Assembly: GCF_013141825.1 (NCBI RefSeq)
Contig: NZ_RZNH01000007.1
Location: 88,744-152,743 of the forward strand
Reading direction: 5' to 3'
DNA from: Marinifilum caeruleilacunae
GTDB lineage: Bacteria > Bacteroidota > Bacteroidia > Bacteroidales > Marinifilaceae
DNA: 64,000 nucleotides
Shown here in pieces: positions 54,609 through 62,748 of this stretch. The translations under genes were made by a program, and so were the position numbers. Numbering within the stretch: the first letter of the stretch is position 1; each line of letters starts with the position of its first letter. The notes beneath the pieces were generated by a model that had not been told where the DNA came from, did no database searches, and saw only the letters and a list, made by a program, of their open reading frames with translations.

Positions 54609-56723
54609 ATGTCGGCAGCATCAAACGCATTAAAAAAATATTTCGGATACGATCAATTCCGTCCATTGCAGGAGAAGGTAATCAACTCAATTTTGCAAGG
54701 AAAGGATGCGATGGTGATTATGCCAACTGGTGGAGGAAAATCGATTTGCTACCAGATTCCAGCTATTATTATGGAGGGAATTACGATTGTAGTTTCTCCT
54801 CTGATTGCCCTAATGAAAGATCAGGTAGAAGGATTAAGAGCCAATGGAGTTTCGGCCGATTACCTGAATAGCTCGCAAAATACACAGGAACAGGCCGAAA
54901 TTATTGAGAACCTGGTGGCAGGGAAAATTAAGCTGCTATATGTTTCTCCAGAGAAATTGGTAAGCCAGGATTTCTACTACTTGTTATTGCAACTTAAGGT
55001 GAATTTGTTTGCAGTGGATGAGGCGCATTGTATCTCGGTTTGGGGGCATGATTTTCGCCCTGAGTACACAAAAATGGCTTATCTGAAGAAACAATTTCCT
55101 CATGTACCCATTGTTGCTTTAACGGCTACAGCCGATAATCTTACGCAGAAAGATATTGTTTCGCAATTGAATTTGACTGATCCCGAAAGGTTTATCTCCT
55201 CTTTCGACAGGCCAAATTTAAGTTTGACCGTTGCTCCCGGACGCGACAAGTTTAAATCCATACTGGGATTTTTGCGTCAGCGTCCACATCAATCAGGAAT
55301 TATCTATTGTTTGAGTAGAAAAGCAACCGAAGGATTGGCCGAAAAATTGAGAAATGCCGGGGTAAATGCAGCTTATTATCATGCAGGCTTATCGGCCGAA
55401 GAGCGTGCAAAGCGCCAGGAAGATTTTATCAACGATGAGGTGCCGATTATTTGTGCTACCATTGCTTTTGGAATGGGTATCGATAAATCGAATGTACGTT
55501 GGGTAATCCATTATAATTTGCCTAGAAATATTGAGTCCTACTACCAGGAAATTGGTCGTGCCGGGCGCGATGGCCTTAAGGCAGATACACTTTTATTTTA
55601 TAGCTTTTCCGATGTAATTGTACATCGAAAATTTATTGATGAATCGAAACTCAAAGAAGTCTCGCATGCCAAACTGGAAAGAATCCAACAGTTTTGTGAT
55701 GCACAGATTTGCAGGCGAAAAATATTGCTGAGTTATTTCGGAGAACACCTCGAAAAAGATTGTGGAAACTGCGATGTTTGTAAAAATCCACCTCAACTAT
55801 TCGATGGAACAATCATTGCACAAAAAGCATTTTCGGCCATTGTTCGACTCAGAGAACAGGTTGCAGCTGGAACTCTTATTGACGTTCTTCGAGGTTCATC
55901 CCGACAGGAAATCATCAACAAGGGATATCACCAAATTAAAACCTATGGTGCAGGAAAAGATATTGCACACCAGGATTGGCAACAATATCTGCTTCAGCTC
56001 TTAAACCTGGGCTTTATTACCGTGGCTTACGATCATGGCAATGCCTTGCGATTAACCGAGCAAGGAAGAGAAGTGCTCTTTGGCGAACGACTGGTGAAAT
56101 TGGTTCATTTGGCTTCAATGAAATCTGATCCTGTTATCAAGCCAATTGAAAAGAAAACAAGTAAGCAACTCGATCGTGAAGGTTTGTTTGAGGCACTACG
56201 TAAGCTTAGATTGCAAATTTCGCGCGATGAAAACATTCCGCCTTACCTGGTATTTTCGGATGCAACTTTGCAGGAAATGGTACAGGATAAGCCAAGCAGC
56301 GAATTTGAGATGAAAATGATTTCTGGGGTTGGTGTTCGCAAATATCAGTTGTATGGTGAATTATTTATCAACGAAATTCTAAATTTCCAGCAGAGTAAAA
56401 ATCGCGAAGCAAAGAAAAGTGGGGAGTCTTTTTATAAAACCTACGAATATTACAAGCAGGGATTTTCGGTTGATGAAATTGCCAGTATCCGAAAAGTAAA
56501 CCCTGTTACAATTTACTCTCATTTGGCTTCTTTGTACGAAAAAGGGGCAGATGTCGATTTGTATGAATTTTTTAGTTCCCGTGAATTGGAACAGATCGAA
56601 AATGCTTTTCGTTCCTTAAATTTTACTGAAAATATCAAGGAATTGTACCTGTTTATGGGCGAAGAAATCGAGTACTATAAAATTCGCCTGGCCATCTCAT
56701 ATCTAAAAGTAAGCACTTCATAA
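54609..56723 (+). CDS. recQ: RecQ helicase with HRDC and C-terminal helix-turn-helix
   Basis: A 704-residue RecQ DNA helicase with the full set: motif 0 KYFGYDQFRPLQEKVI, Walker A PTGGGKSICYQ, DEAHCISVWGHDFRPEY, ALTATADNLT and QEIGRAGRDGLKA; zinc cluster CRRKILLSYFGEHLEKDCGNCDVC split across about residues 365-390; winged helix; an HRDC domain (LREGLFEALRKLR-like and SGVGVRKYQLYGELF); and a last about 90 residues resembling a helix-turn-helix domain (GFSVDEIASIRKVNPVTIYSHLASL). This long form is the orthodox RecQ candidate, against the shorter paralogue at 18686. A TAGTTTTG -7-like element lies a few tens of bases upstream. Confidence 0.95.
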   Translation: MSAASNALKKYFGYDQFRPLQEKVINSILQGKDAMVIMPTGGGKSICYQIPAIIMEGITIVVSPLIALMKDQVEGLRANGVSADYLNSSQNTQEQAEIIENLVAGKIKLLYVSPEKLVSQDFYYLLLQLKVNLFAVDEAHCISVWGHDFRPEYTKMAYLKKQFPHVPIVALTATADNLTQKDIVSQLNLTDPERFISSFDRPNLSLTVAPGRDKFKSILGFLRQRPHQSGIIYCLSRKATEGLAEKLRNAGVNAAYYHAGLSAEERAKRQEDFINDEVPIICATIAFGMGIDKSNVRWVIHYNLPRNIESYYQEIGRAGRDGLKADTLLFYSFSDVIVHRKFIDESKLKEVSHAKLERIQQFCDAQICRRKILLSYFGEHLEKDCGNCDVCKNPPQLFDGTIIAQKAFSAIVRLREQVAAGTLIDVLRGSSRQEIINKGYHQIKTYGAGKDIAHQDWQQYLLQLLNLGFITVAYDHGNALRLTEQGREVLFGERLVKLVHLASMKSDPVIKPIEKKTSKQLDREGLFEALRKLRLQISRDENIPPYLVFSDATLQEMVQDKPSSEFEMKMISGVGVRKYQLYGELFINEILNFQQSKNREAKKSGESFYKTYEYYKQGFSVDEIASIRKVNPVTIYSHLASLYEKGADVDLYEFFSSRELEQIENAFRSLNFTENIKELYLFMGEEIEYYKIRLAISYLKVSTS

Positions 56724-56819
56724 TCTGGCTAAAACTCATATTGTATTATTGATCATTTCGATGTTTTTGTTAAATTTAAGGTTCAATCAATTAACCTGTA
56801 CCTTTAAATTTTAAGAAAC

Positions 56820-58937
56820 ATGAAGACTAAATCAATTCTTAGCATTGCTATGATTGCAATGTTTTTAGCATCGTGTAATCAAAAAGTCAGTTTACCTGAT
56901 CCTCCTGATGCACAAAAAATCCCCAAAGAATTAAGCATCCACGATCACACCAGGCTAGACAATTACTACTGGTTAAACCAGCGTGAAGATTCGGCAGTGA
57001 TTAACTATCTGACTGCAGAAAACGACTATACAGATGCGGTAATGAAACACACCGAAGAGTTTCAGACCAAACTTTTTGATGAGATGGTTGCCCGAATTAA
57101 AAAAACAGATGAATCGGTTCCAGCCAAATCGAATGGATACTATTACTACAGCAGAACAGAAGGAGATGCTGAATATCCATTGTATTGCAGGAAAGAGGGA
57201 AGTCTTGAAGCTGAGGAGCATATCATGTTAAATGTTCCTGAAATGGCGAAAGGATATAGTTATTACAATATTGGCAGCTACTCGGTGAGCGAAGACAATA
57301 AAATTTTGGCCTACTCCGAAGATACCTTAAGTCGTAGAAAATACACCATCAAATTTAAGAGCCTGAAAGGCGATAAGGTGTATACCGACGAGATTACCAA
57401 TACTACTGGCGGTATTACCTGGGCAAGCGATAACAAAACTGTTTTTTACACGGTAAAGCATCCTGAAACCTTGTTGCCTCATAAAGTTTATAAGCATGTA
57501 CTTGGCACCTCTTCAAAAGATGATGAATTGGTCTATGAAGAAAAAGACAATACTTTCTATACCTTTTGTTACAAGACCAAATCGAGAAAGTATATCATGA
57601 TTGGAGTAAGCAGTACGGTTTCTTCGGAATACAGATACATTGATGCCAACAAACCAAATAGCAAGTTTAAAGTAATACAGCCTCGCGAAAGAGACTTGGA
57701 ATATGGCATAGCTCATTATAAAGATCATTTTTACATTCGTACCAATTACCAGGCGAAGAATTTCCGAATGATGAAAACGCCTGTTGCAAAAACTACAAAA
57801 GAGAATTGGATTGAGATGATTCCTAACAGGGATGATGTTTTCCTAAGTAATTTTGAGATTTTTAAGAATTACCTGGTTGTGGGCGAACGTAAAAATGGAT
57901 TGAACCAGCTTCGCATTCGCAATTGGGATTCGGGTGATGAACATTACCTCGACTTTGGTGAAGAAACCTACGATGCATGGATTTCTGCTAATCCGGAATT
58001 TGATTCAGACGTTTTACGTTATGGCTATACCTCGCTTACAACGCCAAGTTCTACCATCGATTACAATATGGGAAGCAAGGAAAAAACGGTGATGAAACAA
58101 CAGGAAGTTCTTGGTGGTTTTAACAAAGATAATTATGAAGCCAAACGTTTATGGGCAACAGCAAAAGATGGAACCAAAGTGCCTATTTCATTGGTGTATC
58201 GAAAAGATAAATTTGAAAAAGGCAAAAATCCGCTTTGGTTATCGGCTTACGGATCGTATGGTTCAAGTTCTGATGTTTACTTTAGCTCGGTTCGGTTGAG
58301 TTTATTGGACAGAGGATTTGTTGTGGCGACTGCTCATGTGCGCGGAGGCCAGGAAATGGGTCGATATTGGTATGAAGATGGCAAATTGTTGAAGAAGAAA
58401 AATACCTTCACCGATTTTAATTCATGTGCAGAACATATGGTGGCAGAAGGTTATGCAGCAAAAGATAAGGTGTTTGCCTGGGGTGGAAGTGCCGGAGGTT
58501 TGCTAATGGGAGCCATTATCAACATGCAACCGGAATTGTACAAAGGAGTAATTGCAGCCGTTCCATTTGTAGATGTTGTTACTACCATGTTGGATGAATC
58601 AATTCCACTAACAACGGGTGAGTTTGATGAGTGGGGAAATCCAAAAAATAAGGAGTATTACGATTACATGCTTTCCTATTCGCCATACGATAATGTGAAA
58701 GCTCAGGATTATCCGGCTTTATTGGTTACAACTGGTTTACACGATTCGCAAGTACAATACTGGGAGCCTGCCAAATGGGTGGCGAAACTTCGTGATATGA
58801 AGACAGATGATAATCCATTACTCTTAAAAACCAATATGGATTTTGGACATGGTGGAGCCTCTGGTCGATTTGAAAGATTAAAGGAAGCAGCCCTTGAATA
58901 TGCCTTTGTTTTAGACCTTGCAGGAATAAAAGAATAA
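56820..58937 (+). CDS. Lipoprotein S9 oligopeptidase (oligopeptidase B-like)
   Basis: A 705-residue serine oligopeptidase with a lipoprotein signal (IAMIAMFLASCNQ, lipid Cys at about residue 19). The N-terminal propeller begins HDHTRLDNYYWLNQREDSAVINYL, and the hydrolase domain has AWGGSAGGLLMG with Ser557, Asp642 in TTGLHDSQV and His677 in MDFGHGG, plus RGGQEMGRYWYEDGK; these match oligopeptidase B/PtrB-type S9A enzymes. Lipid anchoring suggests work at the outer or inner membrane periplasmic face. Followed by a terminator. Confidence 0.93.
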   Translation: MKTKSILSIAMIAMFLASCNQKVSLPDPPDAQKIPKELSIHDHTRLDNYYWLNQREDSAVINYLTAENDYTDAVMKHTEEFQTKLFDEMVARIKKTDESVPAKSNGYYYYSRTEGDAEYPLYCRKEGSLEAEEHIMLNVPEMAKGYSYYNIGSYSVSEDNKILAYSEDTLSRRKYTIKFKSLKGDKVYTDEITNTTGGITWASDNKTVFYTVKHPETLLPHKVYKHVLGTSSKDDELVYEEKDNTFYTFCYKTKSRKYIMIGVSSTVSSEYRYIDANKPNSKFKVIQPRERDLEYGIAHYKDHFYIRTNYQAKNFRMMKTPVAKTTKENWIEMIPNRDDVFLSNFEIFKNYLVVGERKNGLNQLRIRNWDSGDEHYLDFGEETYDAWISANPEFDSDVLRYGYTSLTTPSSTIDYNMGSKEKTVMKQQEVLGGFNKDNYEAKRLWATAKDGTKVPISLVYRKDKFEKGKNPLWLSAYGSYGSSSDVYFSSVRLSLLDRGFVVATAHVRGGQEMGRYWYEDGKLLKKKNTFTDFNSCAEHMVAEGYAAKDKVFAWGGSAGGLLMGAIINMQPELYKGVIAAVPFVDVVTTMLDESIPLTTGEFDEWGNPKNKEYYDYMLSYSPYDNVKAQDYPALLVTTGLHDSQVQYWEPAKWVAKLRDMKTDDNPLLLKTNMDFGHGGASGRFERLKEAALEYAFVLDLAGIKE

Positions 58938-58959
58938 AAAAAATAAGAATGTTTATGTG

Positions 58960-58985
58960 AAGCGCTCAACAGAGCGCTTTTTTTG
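58960..58985 (+). terminator. Intrinsic terminator after S9 oligopeptidase gene
   Basis: Stem AAGCGCTC / GAGCGCTT (58960-58967 with 58972-58979, loop AACA), then T7. Confidence 0.85.
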
Positions 58986-59027
58986 TATATTTAATTCTCG
59001 ATTTAGATTAAGAAAACTATTACACTT

Positions 59028-59795
59028 ATGATCCGAACACTTATTATTGATGACGAAATGAAGAGTCAGGCAACTCTTCATAAGCTGCTGGAAAAATATT
59101 GCAATGGATTAGAAATTGTTGGGTTTGCAAACAATGTTAAATCAGGAGTAAAAGCCATTAATGATTTGAAGCCGGATTTGGTATTTTTGGATATTTCGAT
59201 GCCTGATGGAGATGGGTTTGAAGTGCTGCAGCAAGTGAAGAATCGTGAATTCGAAGTTGTGTTTACAACTGCATTTAACGATTATGCCATTAAGGCATTT
59301 CAGTTTTCAGCCTTACATTACCTGTTAAAGCCAATTAACTACATCGAACTGCAGCATGCGGTTGAGCGATACAAGGAGAGTCATCAGGATCTTGATCTGA
59401 ATGAAAAAATACAGGTATTATTTGACAGCTTGAACAATCAGCATAAGAAAATTGTGTTGCCAACATCCAATGGATTAAAGGTTGTTGAAGTTGAAAATAT
59501 AATCTATTGCCGAGCCGATGGCAGTTATACGCACTTCTATATTGTTGATGAGGATCCAATCATGGTTTCCAAAGCATTATCGAATTTCGAGGAATTGCTT
59601 CCTTCAGAATTGTTTTGCCGTGTACACAACAAACACCTGATCAACTTAAATTTCGTTGACAATTACGTGAAAGGAAGAGGAGGAAAGGTGATTCTGGAGA
59701 ATAAAAAAGAGATTGAAGTATCGGAAGGCAGAAAAGCTGAGTTTCTGAGCAGACTGAAAAAAATAGCCGATTTTCTGCCAGATTCTAAAAAGTAA
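59028..59795 (+). CDS. LytTR-type response regulator
   Basis: A 255-residue two-component regulator. The receiver domain has the acidic pair D8/D9, phosphoacceptor Asp55 in VFLDISMPDGDGF, Thr in TTAFNDY and Lys in LLKPINY. The C-terminal LytTR DNA-binding domain (about 145-245) has LPTSNGLKVVEVENIIYCRADGSYTHFY split across its strands and FCRVHNKHLINLNFVDNY. No histidine kinase gene is adjacent, so its partner must lie elsewhere. Three 21-bp-spaced direct repeats directly downstream suggest it controls the STAND NTPase gene. Confidence 0.93.
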   Translation: MIRTLIIDDEMKSQATLHKLLEKYCNGLEIVGFANNVKSGVKAINDLKPDLVFLDISMPDGDGFEVLQQVKNREFEVVFTTAFNDYAIKAFQFSALHYLLKPINYIELQHAVERYKESHQDLDLNEKIQVLFDSLNNQHKKIVLPTSNGLKVVEVENIIYCRADGSYTHFYIVDEDPIMVSKALSNFEELLPSELFCRVHNKHLINLNFVDNYVKGRGGKVILENKKEIEVSEGRKAEFLSRLKKIADFLPDSKK

Positions 59796-59797
59796 GC

Positions 59798-59848
59798 TTA
59801 CGCATTCACAAACTCATATTACGTATTGGGAAATTCGTACTACGTAGT
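59798..59848 (+). promoter_or_regulatory. Three direct repeats with 21-bp period (candidate LytTR operator)
   Basis: TTACGCATT (59798), TTACGTATT (59819) and CTACGTAGT (59840), exactly 21 bp apart, consensus YTACGYAKT. Two helical turns per step places them on one DNA face, as LytTR dimers prefer; the motif partly fits the known direct-repeat LytTR consensus. They begin three bases after the regulator stop codon and end about 14 bp upstream of a possible -33 element of the next gene. Confidence 0.6.
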
Positions 59849-59861
59849 GGCGAATTATCCG

Positions 59862-59892
59862 TTGAAAAGCCTGATTTTCTTAAGTATTTTCA
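59862..59892 (+). promoter_or_regulatory. Candidate promoter of the STAND NTPase gene
   Basis: GTTG/TTG (59862-59864), 20-bp spacer, TATTTTCA (59885-59892). This is a partial match to the TTTG / TAnnTTTG pattern; weak -7 agreement would suit an activator-dependent promoter with the 21-bp repeats just upstream. Transcription would begin about 20 nt before the ATG. Confidence 0.4.
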
Positions 59893-59919
59893 TGGAAAAT
59901 TTAACGGAAAACCACTACT

Positions 59920-62472
59920 ATGATCGAACGCGTTAAATCTGAAATCTTAAAAAAGTTTGGTGAAGACCTGGTCTACACCAAAGATTGTAAATTCCTGGCT
60001 GACACAATTTGTGAAGAGACAGGAAGTAGAATTAGTACCACTACAATCCGAAGATTATTTGGTTTTTTAAAAAGCAATACCATTCCAGGTAAGTATACTT
60101 TAAATATACTGGCAACTTATTTGGGTTATAAAGATTGGGAACACTTTAGCAATTATTGGGAAACACAGCCAAAAGCAGAAGTTGCACCAAAGGAAAGCTG
60201 GACCGATTTTTACAACAAAGCAATTTCATTCAGCACCGATACCTTTAATTTCATTTCAGGGCAATCAGGAATTCCATTTCAGGCAGTATCACCTCGTTTG
60301 GAGGCTGAGAAAAGAATAGAGAAGTTTTTAAGTTCGAAAAATAGTGCCTTGGCATTTATCGCACCTGGTGGATGTGGAAAATCAAGCATGATTGCCAAAT
60401 GGTTCGAAAGAAAATGGCTCAACAAGAAAAATGAAGATGTTGTCCTGTTTTTGAATGCTTCACTAATGATCAGTTTTCTAAATTCTGATTTCAAGTTGGA
60501 GAACTGGTTGCAGGATCAATTGAAATTTGCTCAGAAAGACTCTCTTAAATATTTTCTGAAACATCCTGAGGCATGCGAAAGTAAAATCATTTTTGTAATT
60601 GATGCGCTGGATGAAGTTACCTACGATAATATGAAATTGGAACGACTGTTTTTACAGTTAAAACAGTTTGTTTTAAATTTTAAAGATTCAAGCAAAGTCA
60701 AATTAATTCTAACATCAAGAAATACAACCTGGCAAAAGTTTGCATTGCCATTTGTGGCTCAATCAAATGCTTTGAAAGAGTGTTGGTACGATTTAAATGA
60801 TGATTCAGAGAAGATCAATGAAGCAAACCTTGCACCACTAAATCAAAAGGAAATTCAAAGAGTTTTTGATAAGACCCTAAATCTTCATTATGCACCCAAT
60901 GTAAGTATCGAAGATTTAACCTATCATCAAAAAACGGTGCTGTCAAATCCATTCTTTCTGGAACTTTTTATCAAACTGTATTCTCCAAACAAAATTCATA
61001 AGCTGAATAAAAGTTATGAACTGATTCATGAATACATTAAAAATAAGGTTCATTACTCGAGATTTTCCGAGGAGAAAGTGGATATCCTTTATGCAATTTT
61101 GGATCTTATTGGTCATGGTAAAGATGGAACAGCGGCGAAAAAACTGGAACTAAGGGAAAGATTTCCGGTTCATCTAAAAACTGCCGGTGATTACTATTCG
61201 GCTTACCAGGAGTTGCTTTCTTACGGAATCATAACCGAATACATTTCTACCAATAAGAAGAACAACTATTGTAAGTATGTAAAAATTACAAATGAAACCT
61301 TGTTCGAAACCTTAATAGGAATCAGTTTAATTGAAAACAACGACGGTGTTAACTTCGAATTAATTAAACGTGTTGATACTGAATATGCAGGTTTTGAATT
61401 GAAGAACAGGTTGATCTCTTATTTATTGGAATCATCTTTCTTAAGCGGAAAGCATTTGGAACTAAAAAATTTGTTCGAGTTGAGCGACGATACCATTTCG
61501 GCTCCTTGCGTGCTTGAAACCATTTTTAATTCTCCAATACATAACGAAAAGTATAAGCTTGATCTGATCGAACATTTGGCAGAGAACAAAAAATCTGAAA
61601 AAATATTCTCCAAAGCATTTTCTGATACTTTGAATTTACAAGAGAATTCAAAGGCCGTTCTTGAAATTTTTGCTAAAAATGGTGCTACAAGGAATTTAAG
61701 AATCAGGTCTTTGGGCTTATTGTTGATTTCAGCAATTTTTAGCTATGATTCGGATAAAGCAGATGCTTATTATCATGACCTGTCCAAAGAAGAAGTGGAT
61801 ACTTCATGTACAGGTTTTACCATTGCAGTTAGGTTGGCTGCTGTATTGATGTACAACCATTTTATAGGTAACGATTCGGACGATATAGAGTTGTTAAAAC
61901 TATTTTATTACCGTGAAATGTCATACATGAAGTATGCAGAAAGTAACAGTAATTTAGATGGAGATTTCGAAATAATTCTTTGTATGGCATTGACATACAT
62001 GGAATCATATCATAAAGTTTTGCAGTTGGTTGACGATGCAGAACATTTATACAAAAGTGAAGGAGATGGGAATTGGTCTTCGAATTACAAATTATTACAG
62101 TGCTATAAAATTTTTGCTCAGTATTCATTAGGTATGAATATTGAAAAGGAACAAGTTGACTACTTGTTAAGTTGTAAAAGTGAAATAAACTCTTCTCAAA
62201 ATTACTACTTACAAATATATTATAATTCGTTTCTAAGTACTTGTTACCTGGAAAACAATGATGTACAGCGAGTAGAGGAGTTTTTTAATAAAGCAATTGA
62301 GCTTAGCGAATTTGCTAATTATCATTCATGTACAACAAGCCTTTACAGAAAAATGGCACGTTTTTATAATGGAATTAACGAAAAAACCAAGGAACAAATC
62401 TGTATCGCTGAAGAAACACGTTTATTAAAAAAGTATGCTTCTAGCTATACTTTAGAAGCACTATTGGTATAA
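59920..62472 (+). CDS. STAND/NACHT-type NTPase with N-terminal helical domain and TPR-like C-terminus
   Basis: An 850-residue signal-transduction NTPase. Residues 1-80 are a helical module with STTTIRRLFGFLKSNTIPGKYTLNILATYLGYKDWEHF divided over its length, which looks like a small DNA-binding or adaptor domain often fused to Bacteroidota proteins. Then Walker A APGGCGKSS (148-156), Walker B KIIFVIDALDEV (222-233) and a sensor-like LILTSRNTTW (262-271) mark a NACHT/AAA STAND core. The last about 450 residues are helical and TPR-like without a catalytic motif. Family members act as inflammasome-like switches or regulators. Its upstream repeats and LytTR neighbour suggest it is regulated by that system. 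Confidence 0.8.
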   Translation: MIERVKSEILKKFGEDLVYTKDCKFLADTICEETGSRISTTTIRRLFGFLKSNTIPGKYTLNILATYLGYKDWEHFSNYWETQPKAEVAPKESWTDFYNKAISFSTDTFNFISGQSGIPFQAVSPRLEAEKRIEKFLSSKNSALAFIAPGGCGKSSMIAKWFERKWLNKKNEDVVLFLNASLMISFLNSDFKLENWLQDQLKFAQKDSLKYFLKHPEACESKIIFVIDALDEVTYDNMKLERLFLQLKQFVLNFKDSSKVKLILTSRNTTWQKFALPFVAQSNALKECWYDLNDDSEKINEANLAPLNQKEIQRVFDKTLNLHYAPNVSIEDLTYHQKTVLSNPFFLELFIKLYSPNKIHKLNKSYELIHEYIKNKVHYSRFSEEKVDILYAILDLIGHGKDGTAAKKLELRERFPVHLKTAGDYYSAYQELLSYGIITEYISTNKKNNYCKYVKITNETLFETLIGISLIENNDGVNFELIKRVDTEYAGFELKNRLISYLLESSFLSGKHLELKNLFELSDDTISAPCVLETIFNSPIHNEKYKLDLIEHLAENKKSEKIFSKAFSDTLNLQENSKAVLEIFAKNGATRNLRIRSLGLLLISAIFSYDSDKADAYYHDLSKEEVDTSCTGFTIAVRLAAVLMYNHFIGNDSDDIELLKLFYYREMSYMKYAESNSNLDGDFEIILCMALTYMESYHKVLQLVDDAEHLYKSEGDGNWSSNYKLLQCYKIFAQYSLGMNIEKEQVDYLLSCKSEINSSQNYYLQIYYNSFLSTCYLENNDVQRVEEFFNKAIELSEFANYHSCTTSLYRKMARFYNGINEKTKEQICIAEETRLLKKYASSYTLEALLV

Positions 62473-62498
62473 TACTCTTCACAAATTCACTTTTATTT

Positions 62499-62535
62499 AA
62501 TAAAGCTGTTTGCACTGTCAAGCAGCTTTATTTTG
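62499..62535 (+). terminator. Candidate intrinsic terminator after STAND NTPase gene
   Basis: Stem AATAAAGCTG / CAGCTTTATT (62499-62508 with 62523-62532, loop of 14) followed by TTGTT; the T tract is short, so it is less certain than others. Confidence 0.5.
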
Positions 62536-62748
62536 TTAATATGGCTTCCTGCGATTAGATTTTTACATTGAACTCATATTATTATATTCTATTTCCGCTT
62601 CAAAATTATAACTTTACCATTATTATGATTTCGCAGAAGTTTTTGAGTAATATTTTAAGACAACTGCCAGATTAGGAATAATAAGTTCATGAATGAACAC
62701 GTTGAAATGATTAGTAAAGTAATAACGTGGTCTTAAATTATCCATAAT

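Noticed and set aside
62687-62729. Small inverted repeats (GTTCAT-ATGAAC, CACGTT-AACGTG) upstream of the repeat-protein gene
   Set aside because: Short and AT-rich; not convincing as operators and unrelated to the 21-bp LytTR repeats.
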